From Armatimonadota bacterium (lineage in GTDB: Bacteria > Armatimonadota > HRBIN16), in the NCBI GenBank assembly GCA_026003195.1, contig BPGU01000003.1, positions 186,001 to 250,000 of the forward strand: 64,000 nucleotides of DNA, in the 5' to 3' direction. Both the position numbers and the translations under genes were made by a program. Below are positions 52,180 through 61,378 of this stretch, one piece after another (within the stretch, counting starts at the first letter, position 1; every line of letters begins with the position of its first letter). The notes beneath the pieces were generated by a model. That model saw only the letters and a program-made list of their open reading frames with translations, was not told the origin of the DNA and made no database searches.

Positions 52180-53403
52180 ATGCACACCGAACTGATCACG
52201 CTAGAAGGACATATCATCGACTCGCTGACGCTGTCGAAGATACTGGACATTCTGGTAGCGGCGGGCGTGGATTACGAGATACGCTCCTTCCGCATCGGCA
52301 AGTCCCATGACGAGCCGAGCCACGCGGAGATACTGGTCATCGCGCCCGACGAGCAGAGCCTGCAGCGCGCCCTGCACGAGGTGCAACAACACGGCGCGGT
52401 CATCTCGCAGGAAGATGCGAATCTGCAACCTGCCCCGCAGGACGGCGTGTTCCCCGAAGGGTTCTACTCCACCACCAATTTAGAGACCTTTGTGCGCATC
52501 GAAGACACGTGGATACCCGTCGAGCGCATCGAGATGGACTGCGGCATCCGCGTCACGCGCAACGAAACGGGCTGGCGGGCGGAGTGCGTACCCCTGCACT
52601 GGGCGCGACAGGGCGACCTGTTCGTAGTGGGGAGTGCGGGCGTGCGCGTGACGCCCATGCCTCGTCGCGAGGCGGAGAGCGTGTTCCACTTCATGGGCAG
52701 CGAAGTCTCTATCGAAAAGCCCAAAACGCGTATCGTGCAGGCGGTGGCGCGTGCCGTGCGCGAGACTAAACTCAAGGGGCAGAAGGTGCTGTTCGTGGGC
52801 GGGCCCGCTATCGTGCATACTGGCGCTGCGCCCTATCTGGAGCGGCTGATTCGCAGCGGCTGGATCGATGTGCTTTTCGCGGGCAACGCGCTGGCCACGC
52901 ACGATATCGAGCGCGTGTTGTACGGCACTTCGCTGGGTGTTGCGCTGGAGACAGGTGTGCCCGAAACGCATGGACATGAGCACCACCTGCGCGCGATCAA
53001 CACCATCCGCGCAGCGGGAGGCATCCGCCAGGCGGTGGAGAAAGGTATCCTGAAAGGCGGCATCATGCATGCCTGTGTGGTAGCGGGGGTGAAAGTAGTA
53101 CTCGCGGGTAGCATCCGCGACGACGGTCCCCTGCCCGACGTCATCACCGATACCGTGCGAGCGCAGGACGCCATGCGCGAAGCCGTTCAGGGGGTTGGAG
53201 TTGCGCTGATGGTGGCGACCACCCTGCACTCCATCGCCACGGGCAACCTGCTCCCCGCCTCGGTGACCACCTTCTGCATCGACGCCAACGCCGATACCGT
53301 CATCAAGCTCACCGACCGCGGCTCGCATCAGGCGTTTGGCATCGTCACCGACTGCGCCTTCTTCCTGAAAGAGCTGGCAGGGGAGCTGTGCGGCAAGGAG
53401 TAA
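52180..53403 (+). CDS. TIGR00300/LOR-SDH family protein, probable ornithine cyclodeaminase
   Basis: A 407-residue protein matching the TIGR00300 family and the C-terminal part of cyanobacterial AgrE/ArgZ. It has ITLEGHIIDSLTLSKILDIL at the N-terminus, GPAIVHTGAAPYLERLI, a dinucleotide-binding-type region and the conserved GNALATHDIERVLYGTSLG. Relatives convert ornithine to proline and ammonia. ATG 52180 follows GGGAG; the upstream ATG-less frame is not used. The next gene, three bases away, encodes the arginine-hydrolysing partner, so the pair could turn arginine into proline. Confidence 0.82.
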   Translation: MHTELITLEGHIIDSLTLSKILDILVAAGVDYEIRSFRIGKSHDEPSHAEILVIAPDEQSLQRALHEVQQHGAVISQEDANLQPAPQDGVFPEGFYSTTNLETFVRIEDTWIPVERIEMDCGIRVTRNETGWRAECVPLHWARQGDLFVVGSAGVRVTPMPRREAESVFHFMGSEVSIEKPKTRIVQAVARAVRETKLKGQKVLFVGGPAIVHTGAAPYLERLIRSGWIDVLFAGNALATHDIERVLYGTSLGVALETGVPETHGHEHHLRAINTIRAAGGIRQAVEKGILKGGIMHACVVAGVKVVLAGSIRDDGPLPDVITDTVRAQDAMREAVQGVGVALMVATTLHSIATGNLLPASVTTFCIDANADTVIKLTDRGSHQAFGIVTDCAFFLKELAGELCGKE

Positions 53404-53406
53404 CTG

Positions 53407-54198
53407 ATGGCGCGCGTGCTGATGTGTCCCCCCGACCATTACGACCTGCGTTACGAGATTAACGCCTGGATGCACCTGGAGAACAAGCCCGACCTGCCCC
53501 TTGCCGTCCAGCAGTGGCAGAGGCTGTACGAGCAGGTACAGCGGCTGGCGCAGGTGGAACTGGTCTCCCCCGCCCCCGAGTGCCCCGATATGGTCTTCAC
53601 CGCCAACGCGGGCTTGATCGTGGGCGAGAAGCGGGTGCTGTTGAGCCGTTTCCGCCATCCCGAACGCCAGCCCGAGGAGCCACACTTTCGCCGCTGGTTT
53701 GAGGAGCACGGCTACACCGTGTACACCATGCCTGAAGACTGCCCCTTTGAAGGTGAGGGCGACATCCTGTGGGCGGGAGAGCGTTACCTGGCGGGCTACC
53801 GCAAACGCACGGAGATGTGTGCCCACCGCATCGCCGCGGAGTACCTGCAGCACGAGGTGCTTTCCCTCGAGCTGGTGGATGATCGGTGGTATCATCTGGA
53901 CACCGCGCTGTTCGTTCTCGATGAGCACACAGTGGTGTACTATCCGGGTGCGTTCGACCCTTACGCGCGCCGTGTGATCGAAGAGCACTACAACACGTTG
54001 TATGTGATACAGGAGGAAGCGCTGCGTTTCGCCTGCAACAGCGTGGTGCTGGGCAACACCGTGTTGATGCCGGAAGGATGCTGGCTATTGAAAAGCCTGC
54101 TGGAGCGCAAAGGCTACGAGGTGATTCCGGTCCCGATGACAGAGTTCATCAAGAGCGGTGGCGCGTGCAAGTGCCTGGTGATGTTTTTAGAGAGGTAG
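53407..54198 (+). CDS. Amidinotransferase/arginine deiminase-like hydrolase (probable arginine dihydrolase)
   Basis: A 263-residue guanidine-modifying enzyme of the DDAH/arginine-deiminase superfamily. Visible motifs are CPDMVFTANAGLIVG, FEGEGDILWAG with the substrate Glu/Asp, the catalytic His in YHLDTALFVLDE, and the nucleophile Cys in SGGACKCLV close to the C-terminus. Size and motifs match the N-terminal arginine dihydrolase half of AgrE/ArgZ, which makes ornithine, CO2 and ammonia from arginine; dimethylarginine hydrolase is the alternative. It follows the TIGR00300 gene after three bases. Confidence 0.82.
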   Translation: MARVLMCPPDHYDLRYEINAWMHLENKPDLPLAVQQWQRLYEQVQRLAQVELVSPAPECPDMVFTANAGLIVGEKRVLLSRFRHPERQPEEPHFRRWFEEHGYTVYTMPEDCPFEGEGDILWAGERYLAGYRKRTEMCAHRIAAEYLQHEVLSLELVDDRWYHLDTALFVLDEHTVVYYPGAFDPYARRVIEEHYNTLYVIQEEALRFACNSVVLGNTVLMPEGCWLLKSLLERKGYEVIPVPMTEFIKSGGACKCLVMFLER

Positions 54199-54210
54199 CC
54201 TCCGGGTGAA

Positions 54211-54236
54211 CGGCTCGGCAGGAGCCTCGCCCTGCA
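54211..54236 (+). repeat. GGCTC-loop-GAGCC hairpin repeat
   Basis: GGCTCGGCAGGAGCC plus flanking CG and TCGCCCTGCA. The first 22 bases match 59031-59052 except for one position in the loop. It lies just after the arginine dihydrolase-like gene and may serve as its terminator. Confidence 0.65.
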
Positions 54237-54326
54237 GCACCGTGTCCTTGCGAACCGCGCACTTGGCGAAGCCATCTCCGTCGCCAACGAGCAGGAGTCC
54301 TGTTTCTGAAGCCGAAGATTCTTCTC

Positions 54327-55781
54327 ATGAGCGCATACGTCAAGCTGGCTACTCTGAAAAACGTCGACGAGTTCCTCGCCGTGAGAGAACGGCTGAACCT
54401 GCATATCCCTTGCGACCGGCAGGTTCTCTCAGGCGACGCCTCTCCTCTTGCTCAGCCGATAACGGTGGACGGGCTGACCATCGGCAATCGGTTCGCCGTA
54501 CAGCCGATGGAGGGATGGGATGGTACGCCCGACGGCAAACCTTCCGACCTGACCTTCCGCCGATGGCGGCGCTTCGGCGGTAGCGGCGCGAAGATGATAT
54601 GGGGTGGGGAGGCGGTTGCCGTTCAGTATGACGGCAGGGCGAACCCGAATCAGCTAGTACTGAACGAGCACACCCGCGACGACCTGGCTCGCCTGCGCGA
54701 CGCACTGGTGGAGGAACACCGCAAAGCTACTGGTTCCACTGACGGATTGGTTCTCGGCTTGCAGCTGACCCACTCCGGGCGTTACAGCCGCCCCAAAGAC
54801 AAGCCCGAGCCGCGTATCCTGTATCGCCACCCCATTCTGGACAGGCGGCTGAATCTGCCCGACGACTACCCCGTTCTGACCGACGGCGAGATACGGCAGA
54901 TTATCCACTCGTTCATCCGCGCGGCGAAGCTGGCATGGCAGATTGGCTTCCATTTCGTGGACATCAAGCACTGTCACGGCTATCTGGGGCATGAGTTCCT
55001 CAGCGCGCACACACGCGAAGGCGACTATGGAGGAAGTTTCGAAAACCGCACCCGTTTCCTGCGCGAGGTGGTACAGGGCATCCGTGCCGAAGCGCCCGGC
55101 TTGCAGATGGGAGTGCGCCTCTCTGCGTTCGACATGATTCCCTTCCGCCCCGACCCCGCGACCTCCCGACCGGGCAAACCGGGCGTGGGCGTGCCGGAGC
55201 CGTTCGAGAACCTGCTTCCCTACCGCTGGGGATTCGGCGTGAATGCCGATAACCCCACCGAACCCGACCTCACCGAACCAGCTGCCTTCCTCGCCCTGCT
55301 GCGCCAGCTGGGTATTCGGCTGGTCAACCTCACCGCCGGCAGCCCCTACTACAACCCGCATATCCAGCGCCCCGCTCTCTACCCGCCATCCGATGGCTAC
55401 CAGCCGCCTGAAGACCCGCTGGTGGGGGTGGCTCGCCAGATGTGGGCGGTGCGCACGCTGAAAGAGCAGTTCCCGCAGCTGGTCATCGTGGGCACGGCGT
55501 ATACCTACCTGCAGGAGTACATCCCGCATGTGGCGCAGGCGGCGGTGCGCGAGGGGTGGACGGACCTGGTAGGGCTGGGGCGCATGATGCTGGCGTATCC
55601 CGAGCTGCCACGCGATGTGCTGCAGGGCAGAACGCTGCAAACCAAACGATTGTGCCGCACCTTCAGCGATTGCACTACCGCCCCGCGCAACGGATTGCCT
55701 TCCGGCTGCTACCCGCTGGACGAGTTTTACAAAAAGTCGCCGCTGGCGGAGCAGCTCCAGAGAGCCAAACGCGCAGGTTGA
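54327..55781 (+). CDS. Old-yellow-enzyme family NADH:flavin oxidoreductase
   Basis: A 484-residue FMN-dependent TIM-barrel oxidoreductase. It shows [70 protein letters not shown], and a late [11 protein letters not shown]. These are the FMN- and substrate-contacting motifs of the 2,4-dienoyl-CoA reductase/OYE family. A Cys-rich segment near the end ([19 protein letters not shown]) recalls, but does not match, the iron-sulfur motif of dienoyl-CoA reductase. No ribosome site is seen before ATG 54327. Substrate unknown. Confidence 0.87.
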   Translation: MSAYVKLATLKNVDEFLAVRERLNLHIPCDRQVLSGDASPLAQPITVDGLTIGNRFAVQPMEGWDGTPDGKPSDLTFRRWRRFGGSGAKMIWGGEAVAVQYDGRANPNQLVLNEHTRDDLARLRDALVEEHRKATGSTDGLVLGLQLTHSGRYSRPKDKPEPRILYRHPILDRRLNLPDDYPVLTDGEIRQIIHSFIRAAKLAWQIGFHFVDIKHCHGYLGHEFLSAHTREGDYGGSFENRTRFLREVVQGIRAEAPGLQMGVRLSAFDMIPFRPDPATSRPGKPGVGVPEPFENLLPYRWGFGVNADNPTEPDLTEPAAFLALLRQLGIRLVNLTAGSPYYNPHIQRPALYPPSDGYQPPEDPLVGVARQMWAVRTLKEQFPQLVIVGTAYTYLQEYIPHVAQAAVREGWTDLVGLGRMMLAYPELPRDVLQGRTLQTKRLCRTFSDCTTAPRNGLPSGCYPLDEFYKKSPLAEQLQRAKRAG

Positions 55782-55971
55782 AACCCTTCTCTGATACTTT
55801 TGCGGTTGTGCAGTTTACCGTCAGTATCCTTCGCGGTTTTGGGCACACCTCGCAGGATGTACAGGAGCACTCCTCGCCCTCAGGTGGAAAGACCTCAGTG
55901 GAAGCGAAGCACGAATACCCGAGGGAGTTCCCCTTGACGATACACATGCAGGGAAGCGAGGTGTGCACAGG

Positions 55972-56055
55972 ATGTCGTCCGTAGTTGCCGTATGCATCGC
56001 TATTGCAGCCATCGCGCTGGTGATACTCATGATCCGTGAGGGCGCATACCTCTAG
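55972..56055 (+). CDS. Possible 27-residue single-pass membrane peptide
   Basis: ATG 55972 opens a frame MSSVVAVCIAIAAIALVILM-IREGAYL ending at TAG 56053-56055. It is one hydrophobic helix with a short charged tail, as in small membrane peptides of the KdpF or CydX kind, though no such operon is near. GAGGTG lies about ten bases upstream. The surrounding gap (55782-56150) holds nothing else recognisable besides a hairpin. Confidence 0.3.
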   Translation: MSSVVAVCIAIAAIALVILMIREGAYL

Positions 56056-56124
56056 CTTGGCTGGCGAAGGACACCAGAGGCATCAGAGAGGAGGGATGCC
56101 GAAGCGGTTCATCTGCGCGCAGGG

Positions 56125-56147
56125 CAGGGCGGCTTTTTGCCGCCCTG
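56125..56147. terminator. Hairpin between the small peptide and the amidohydrolase gene
   Basis: CAGGGCGGC (56125-56133), loop TTTTT, GCCGCCCTG (56139-56147): nine perfect pairs. It lies four bases from the amidohydrolase stop on the minus strand. No T-run follows, so it is a weak or protein-assisted terminator. Confidence 0.5.
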
Positions 56148-56150
56148 TTC

Positions 56151-57320
56151 CTATGTACCGAGCTCTGCCAGCGCGAGCCGAACGAACATCTCCACTCCCG
56201 GTGCAATCGCTTCGTCCGGGAAATCGAAGCAGGCGGTGTGCCAGTCCGCCACCTCGCCCAACCCCAGAAAGAACATCGCCGAAGGGACCGCCTGCGCGAA
56301 GTAGGCGAAATCCTCTGCACCCATCAGCGGATGCTCCAGCCACACCACCCGTTCCTTACCGAACACCTCTTCCGCTACCTTCGCGATGCGTGTGGCAACC
56401 GTTTCATCGTTGCGCAGAACAGGTACGCCTTCGTGCCATTCGAACCGTGCTTCCAGATGCCATGCCCGAGCAGTGGTGTCTATTAGCTGCTCCATACGCC
56501 GACGCACTTTGTCACGTGCCTCCTCTCGCAAGCAACGCACCGTTCCCGCCAGATGTACCTCCTGAGGCAACACATTGTAGGCGTTGCCCGCATGGAACTG
56601 CGTCACGCTCAGCACCACAGGGTCGGAAAGTGCGCTTTCGCGACTCACCAGGGTCTGTAAAGCCTGCACCAGCTGCGCTCCGGCAACGATAGGGTCGCTG
56701 GTGAGGTGCGGCAGGGCAGCGTGTCCTCCCCTGCCCCTCAGCCGGATATCAAACGTATCCGCCGATGCCATCATCGCGCCCGAACGAATGCCTATGCTGC
56801 CCAGCGGTAACCCAGGGCGACCGTGCAACGCCACTACCCACCGGGGAGGCATCTCCTGCAAAACGCCTTCTGCCAGCATCGCCTTCGCACCGGAAACGCC
56901 CTCTTCCGCAGGCTGGAAGTAGAAGCGTACCGTTCCGCGCAGTTGTGTCCGCAGCTGAGCCAGCACAGCCGCCGCGCCCAGCAAGATGGTGGTATGTCCG
57001 TCGTGTCCGCAGGCGTGCATCTTGCCCGGGTGCTGTGAGCGGTAGGGCAGGTCAGTCCCTTCCTCAATGGGCAGGGCATCCATATCGGCGCGAAAGCTGA
57101 CCACTGCTCCTTCTCCCGCTTCGCCACGCAGGGTGCCTGTTACTCCCGTGCCCGCTCTCCCTGTGCGTACCTCTACCCCGCATCTCTGCAGCCACTCCGC
57201 CACGATGCCCGCCGTGCGATGTTCCTCGAACCCCAGCTCGGGATGAGCGTGCAGGTCGTGGCGCAGGGCTACCAGCTCGGATTGTAATCGCCTTATGTGC
57301 TGGCGTAGATCCGACATCAT
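56151..57320 (-). CDS. M20-family amidohydrolase (hippurate/N-acyl amino acid hydrolase type)
   Basis: A 389-residue di-zinc amidohydrolase. It has LRHDLHAHPELGFEE, the metal-binding GKMHACGHDGHT, the catalytic Glu pair in FQPAEEG, and GRGGHAALPH in the dimerisation domain. The Cys in ACGHD, typical of the hippurate hydrolase branch, is present. It should cleave N-acyl amino acids in the cytoplasm. GGAGGAGCG precedes the two in-frame ATG codons at 57320 and 57317. It is divergent from the sugar-isomerase-like gene. Confidence 0.93.
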   Translation of the reverse strand: MMSDLRQHIRRLQSELVALRHDLHAHPELGFEEHRTAGIVAEWLQRCGVEVRTGRAGTGVTGTLRGEAGEGAVVSFRADMDALPIEEGTDLPYRSQHPGKMHACGHDGHTTILLGAAAVLAQLRTQLRGTVRFYFQPAEEGVSGAKAMLAEGVLQEMPPRWVVALHGRPGLPLGSIGIRSGAMMASADTFDIRLRGRGGHAALPHLTSDPIVAGAQLVQALQTLVSRESALSDPVVLSVTQFHAGNAYNVLPQEVHLAGTVRCLREEARDKVRRRMEQLIDTTARAWHLEARFEWHEGVPVLRNDETVATRIAKVAEEVFGKERVVWLEHPLMGAEDFAYFAQAVPSAMFFLGLGEVADWHTACFDFPDEAIAPGVEMFVRLALAELGT

Positions 57321-57448
57321 CGCTCCTCCTTTCCTTCGCCCCGGACATCAAAGGTTTCTGAGGCTAAGCAACAGGAAATCCTTCTTCCTTTTCGAAGCAG
57401 GATGGTAAGAAACCTGTTCGCCACACCGGAACAAGGAGGGAGTCTCTG

Positions 57449-58885
57449 ATGAACCCCTGCAAGACGTGTGCACTCAGTCGTCGGCAGTTTCTGCGGGCAG
57501 CAGGCGGAGCGATAGGCGCGTGGATGCTTCTGCCCCTTGCCGAACCCGTGTTCGCCGCGCCACCTGACAGCAGAACCCCCATCTTCCCGAAGGGGAAACC
57601 TCGTGTCACTGTGGTCTTCAGTCATGTGCCGTCCGAATACCCCACCTGGCCCTCCGTGGGCTACGACTATGAGGGGCGTAAGAAAGAGCTGATGGCGAAG
57701 TTGCAGGAAGTCTGCCCGAATATCCGCTTTACTTTCCACACCGCGCTCAACGCCCAACAGGCGGAAGCCATCGTGAAAGCGGCTGGTGAAAACATCGACG
57801 GCTTCGTCTGCTATAACATCGGCATCTGGACGGGCGCACCCAACGTGCTGGCTCGCAGTGGCAAACCGGTGGTGATGGTAGATGACCTGTTCGCCGGTTC
57901 AGGTGAGACGCTGATTGTGGGCGGCGCTGCCCATCGCGAGAAGTTGCCGGTGGTGACGGTTAGTTCCTCGCGCTTTGAGGATGTCGCCGACGCGGTGCGC
58001 CTGTTCGAAGTGATTCGCGCGATGAAGGAATCCACCATTCTGGACGTAGCGGACTACGACATCAGCGGATGGGCTGGTAGCGTCCAGGCGTTGTTTGGCA
58101 CGAACGTGGTCCGAATGGGTTCCGAGGAGCTGGCTTCCTACTACGCGAAGGCAGACGAGACCGAAGCCGTCAGATGGGCTGACCTGTGGATGAAACAGGC
58201 GAAAAAGGTGGTGGAACCCTCACGCGAGGAGATTATCCAGTCGGGCAAGATGTACCTGGCACTATCGCAAGCCGCCACCGACAAACGCGCCGATGCGGTG
58301 ACGATGGACTGTCTGGGCATGTTCTATTCCGGGCGCGTCACCGCTTATCCCTGCCTGAGCTTCTTCCAGATGAACAACGACGGCGGTACCGGCGTGTGTG
58401 AAGGTGACCTGAACTCCACCTGTACTCAGCTGATGATGCGCTACCTCACCGGGCGCCCCGGCTATGTCTCTGACCCGGTGATAGACACCGCACGTGGCTG
58501 GATTATCTACGCGCACTGCGTTGCCACCAACCGCGTGTTCGGTCCGCAGGGCAAAGCCAACCCGTACATCATCCGCTCGCACGCGGAGGACCAGAAGGGT
58601 GCATCCGTGCAGTCACTGATGCCGATTGGCGAGACCGTGACCACTCTGGAGATCGATGTGGGCGGCAAGCGCATGGTGATTCACACCGGAAAGACCGTCG
58701 CCAACATCGACGATCCCAAAGCCTGTCGCACGAAGCTGGCAGCGAAGACCGATGCCGAGAACATCCTGAACGAGTGGGACATGGGCTGGCATCGCGTGAC
58801 GGTATACGGTGACTGGCGCAAGCAGGCCATACAGCTGGCGCGACTGTACGGTCTGACGGTGAACGAGGAGGACAAGCCCGGGTAG
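57449..58885 (+). CDS. Tat-exported L-fucose/L-arabinose isomerase-like protein
   Basis: A 478-residue protein. The N-terminus carries a twin-arginine signal (LSRRQFLRAAGGAIGAWMLL). The mature part resembles the FucI/AraA isomerase superfamily: VTVVFSHVPSEYPTWPS, GFVCYNIGIWTGAPNVLA, MDCLGMFYSGRVTAYPCLSF and GVCEGDLNSTCTQLM, where Glu and Asp residues could bind a metal. Sugar isomerases normally work in the cytoplasm, so Tat export of the folded, possibly metal-loaded protein is unusual. AAGGAGGGA precedes the ATG. Substrate unknown. Confidence 0.8.
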   Translation: MNPCKTCALSRRQFLRAAGGAIGAWMLLPLAEPVFAAPPDSRTPIFPKGKPRVTVVFSHVPSEYPTWPSVGYDYEGRKKELMAKLQEVCPNIRFTFHTALNAQQAEAIVKAAGENIDGFVCYNIGIWTGAPNVLARSGKPVVMVDDLFAGSGETLIVGGAAHREKLPVVTVSSSRFEDVADAVRLFEVIRAMKESTILDVADYDISGWAGSVQALFGTNVVRMGSEELASYYAKADETEAVRWADLWMKQAKKVVEPSREEIIQSGKMYLALSQAATDKRADAVTMDCLGMFYSGRVTAYPCLSFFQMNNDGGTGVCEGDLNSTCTQLMMRYLTGRPGYVSDPVIDTARGWIIYAHCVATNRVFGPQGKANPYIIRSHAEDQKGASVQSLMPIGETVTTLEIDVGGKRMVIHTGKTVANIDDPKACRTKLAAKTDAENILNEWDMGWHRVTVYGDWRKQAIQLARLYGLTVNEEDKPG

Positions 58886-59030
58886 AATTGCTGCCAGCAG
58901 GGGTAGACCTTGTGTCTGCCCCTGCCTCATCCTACCCTTTACGTGTCATTGCGAGCACGCAGCCATCTCCTGCGTCAAACGAACTTCACCCCCGTTCCCC
59001 CTCCTCTACGGAGAGGGGCGGTGACATCAA

Positions 59031-59056
59031 CGGCTCGGCGGGAGCCTCGCCCTCCA
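59031..59056 (+). repeat. GGCTC-loop-GAGCC hairpin repeat
   Basis: GGCTCGGCGGGAGCC with the same flanks as at 54211. It lies one base from the minus-strand stop of the GH65 gene, between two convergent genes. The rest of the gap (58886-59030) holds only a short purine/pyrimidine dyad at about 59000-59018. Confidence 0.65.
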
Positions 59057-59057
59057 A

Positions 59058-61373
59058 TCAGGAGGAGTACTCCCACCGCCAAACCTCGCCGGGTGCGATG
59101 ACTGCCCTGCCCTGCGGAGTGAGCACGGGAACGTCGCCCGTGCCCTCGTTGGTCAACCGCACGCTTGTGCCATCTACCTGCACCCGAACCGGCTGTCCAT
59201 GCCACACCACGCGGAAGCGCACACTCCGCCAGTGCGTGGGGATAACCGGTGGCTTGAGGAAACGGATGCCCTCTGCGGTCAACTCCAGCTGACAGAAGCC
59301 GTTGACTACCGCCTGCCATGCTCCGCCTAGCGACGCCGCGTGGATGCCCAGATTCCAGTGGGGACCGTACGACGCCAGGTCAATGTGCGCGGTGTACAGG
59401 AAGTACTTGTACGCCCACTCCACCATGCCTACGTCCGCCGCTACCAGCGAATACGCCATCGGGCTAAGCGAGGAGTCGTGCGCGGTGCGAGGCTCGTAAT
59501 AGCGCCAGTTTGCCAGCTTGGTTTCGGTGTCGTAGCGGTCGCGCAGTAAGTACAGCAACATCACGACGTCCGCCTGCTTGATGTTCTGCGTCTCCTGATA
59601 GGGTCCCAGGGGACCGCCCGGATGCAAGTCGGGATGCGCCAGGCGTTTGCGGGTCTCTTCCACCGGCTCGTCGCGCAATTCGAAGTAGCCGTCGAACTGC
59701 GGTATCAAGCGTGTTTTCGGGTCGGGCGCAGGCACGTACACCTTCTGCACAAACTGCTGCCATTGAGCCACTTCACCGTCGGTCAGCCCCACTTTCGCTT
59801 TGAGCGTATCGTACGCCTCAGGGTGCTTCTCCCGCAACAGGTTCAGCACCTCGATCGCCTTCTGCACGCTGAACTGCGCTAGCGCGTTGGTGTAGGCGTT
59901 GTTGTTCACGCGCTCGTGATACTCGTCTGGACCGAGCACCGAACGCAGTTCATACCGACCCCTTTCGGCGTTCCAGTGCGCCCGCGAGACGAAGAAGCGT
60001 GCCACCTCCACCAGAATCTCCGCGCCGCCGTCCAGCCAAAACTTCTCATCGCCTGTCGCCTGCACGTACTGCCATATCGCGTAGGCGATGTCGGCGGAGA
60101 TATGTATCTGCTCGTCGGCGAAGTAGCTGCGTATCAGCTCGCCGGTGAGAGGGTTCGTAAACACGTACAGGTCGCACTGCTCATCGCCGGTTTCCTGACT
60201 TTGCCAGGCGTAGTAAGCTCCCTGAAAGCCCAGTCCCTTCGCCTTGCGTTTTGCGCCTTCGAGCGTGTGGTAGCGATAGCGCAGGATGTTTCGCGCCACC
60301 TGCGGCTGGGTGTAGATGAACAGGGGCAGCACGAAGATCTCACAGTCCCAGAAGATGGAGCCGTAGTAGTCCTGCCCCTGCAAACCGCGCGCAGGGATGC
60401 TGATACGGTCATCATGGTAAGGCGCGGCGGCGAGTAGATGGAATATGGCAAACCGAATGCCCATCTGCGCCTCGTCATCGCCCTCAATCTGCACGTCCGA
60501 CGCCTGCCAGAGCTCCTCCCAGCGGCGTCCGTGCTGCGCTTTCAGGGTCTCGTAGCCCAGTGCGCACACCCTGTCCAGCTCCGCCAGGCATAGCGCGTGC
60601 AGGTCGCCGTCACTGAAGCGGCTGTCGTACAGGGCACACCATTTGGTCAGTTCGAACTCCTGCCCCGGCTGCAGGTCAAAGGTGAAGATGGTCTGTACGC
60701 AACGGTCGGTAGGGTCATCTCGCTCCACGCTCACCGGTGCAGGCGTACGCACCTCATGCCTTGCCATCACGCCGACATGGTAGCCGGGTTCGAAGGTCTC
60801 TACTTGCAGATAGTCTTCCTCGCTATCCTGCCGTCGGGAGAACCGCTTGAAGTGGTACGCCCAGCGGTTGTTCACCGCTCCATCGATGCTGGAACGCAGT
60901 TCGATGTGCACCGGATGCTCGGCGACCAGCCGGTAGCGAAGAACGCCCACGTGCCAGTGCGCCATGCTCAGCAGGCGTTCGCTTTGCATGCGTATCACTT
61001 TGCCGGATGGACTTCGCCAGCGGATAGACCGGCACATGACTCCCTCGCGCATGTCCAGCTCGCGGCTGTATTCCAGCAGTTCGCCCATGTTGGCGGGGTC
61101 AAAAGGCTCCTCGTCTGCCCAGAACTGGATCAGCGTCCAGTCCGGCATGTTGGGGAATTCGCGCTCGGTGAGTTTTCCGCGCGGGGTATCGTAGATACCG
61201 TTGATGTAACACCCTTTGACACCCGGGATCGTGGAGGGAAGTTCTTCGCCAGCTCCACGCAGTCCCATGTAGCCGTTTGCCAGCGCGAAAACGGTCGCTT
61301 TTGCGCTCTCTTCTTCGGGTTTGTACTGCTTTTCTCGAATGATCCAGCCGTCGATAAAGTCGTACTCGTCCAT
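59058..61373 (-). CDS. GH65 disaccharide phosphorylase
   Basis: A 771-residue protein of glycoside hydrolase family 65. An N-terminal beta-sandwich (WIIREKQYKPEEESAKATVF) precedes the (alpha/alpha)6 barrel with FWDCEIFVLPLFIYTQPQVA and the general acid Glu in GPDEYHERVNNNAYTN. The beta-sandwich C-terminus follows. Family enzymes split maltose, trehalose, kojibiose or nigerose with phosphate to give beta-glucose 1-phosphate; the exact disaccharide cannot be told. The pgmB gene five bases upstream supplies the next step. ATG 61373 directly follows GAGGAGG; upstream frame extension overlaps pgmB. Confidence 0.92.
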   Translation of the reverse strand: MDEYDFIDGWIIREKQYKPEEESAKATVFALANGYMGLRGAGEELPSTIPGVKGCYINGIYDTPRGKLTEREFPNMPDWTLIQFWADEEPFDPANMGELLEYSRELDMREGVMCRSIRWRSPSGKVIRMQSERLLSMAHWHVGVLRYRLVAEHPVHIELRSSIDGAVNNRWAYHFKRFSRRQDSEEDYLQVETFEPGYHVGVMARHEVRTPAPVSVERDDPTDRCVQTIFTFDLQPGQEFELTKWCALYDSRFSDGDLHALCLAELDRVCALGYETLKAQHGRRWEELWQASDVQIEGDDEAQMGIRFAIFHLLAAAPYHDDRISIPARGLQGQDYYGSIFWDCEIFVLPLFIYTQPQVARNILRYRYHTLEGAKRKAKGLGFQGAYYAWQSQETGDEQCDLYVFTNPLTGELIRSYFADEQIHISADIAYAIWQYVQATGDEKFWLDGGAEILVEVARFFVSRAHWNAERGRYELRSVLGPDEYHERVNNNAYTNALAQFSVQKAIEVLNLLREKHPEAYDTLKAKVGLTDGEVAQWQQFVQKVYVPAPDPKTRLIPQFDGYFELRDEPVEETRKRLAHPDLHPGGPLGPYQETQNIKQADVVMLLYLLRDRYDTETKLANWRYYEPRTAHDSSLSPMAYSLVAADVGMVEWAYKYFLYTAHIDLASYGPHWNLGIHAASLGGAWQAVVNGFCQLELTAEGIRFLKPPVIPTHWRSVRFRVVWHGQPVRVQVDGTSVRLTNEGTGDVPVLTPQGRAVIAPGEVWRWEYSS

Positions 61374-61378
61374 CCTCC

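Noticed and set aside
52480-53988. 502-codon minus-strand open frame
   Set aside because: It lies opposite two well-supported genes; His/Gln/Val-rich shadow typical of GC-rich antisense frames.
55625-55730. Iron-sulfur cluster motif in the old-yellow-enzyme relative
   Set aside because: Cys spacing does not match the dienoyl-CoA reductase pattern; left as uncertain.
57352-57415. AGGTTTCT/AGAAACCT inverted repeat between two divergent genes
   Set aside because: Arms are only eight bases and 48 bases apart; chance is likely.
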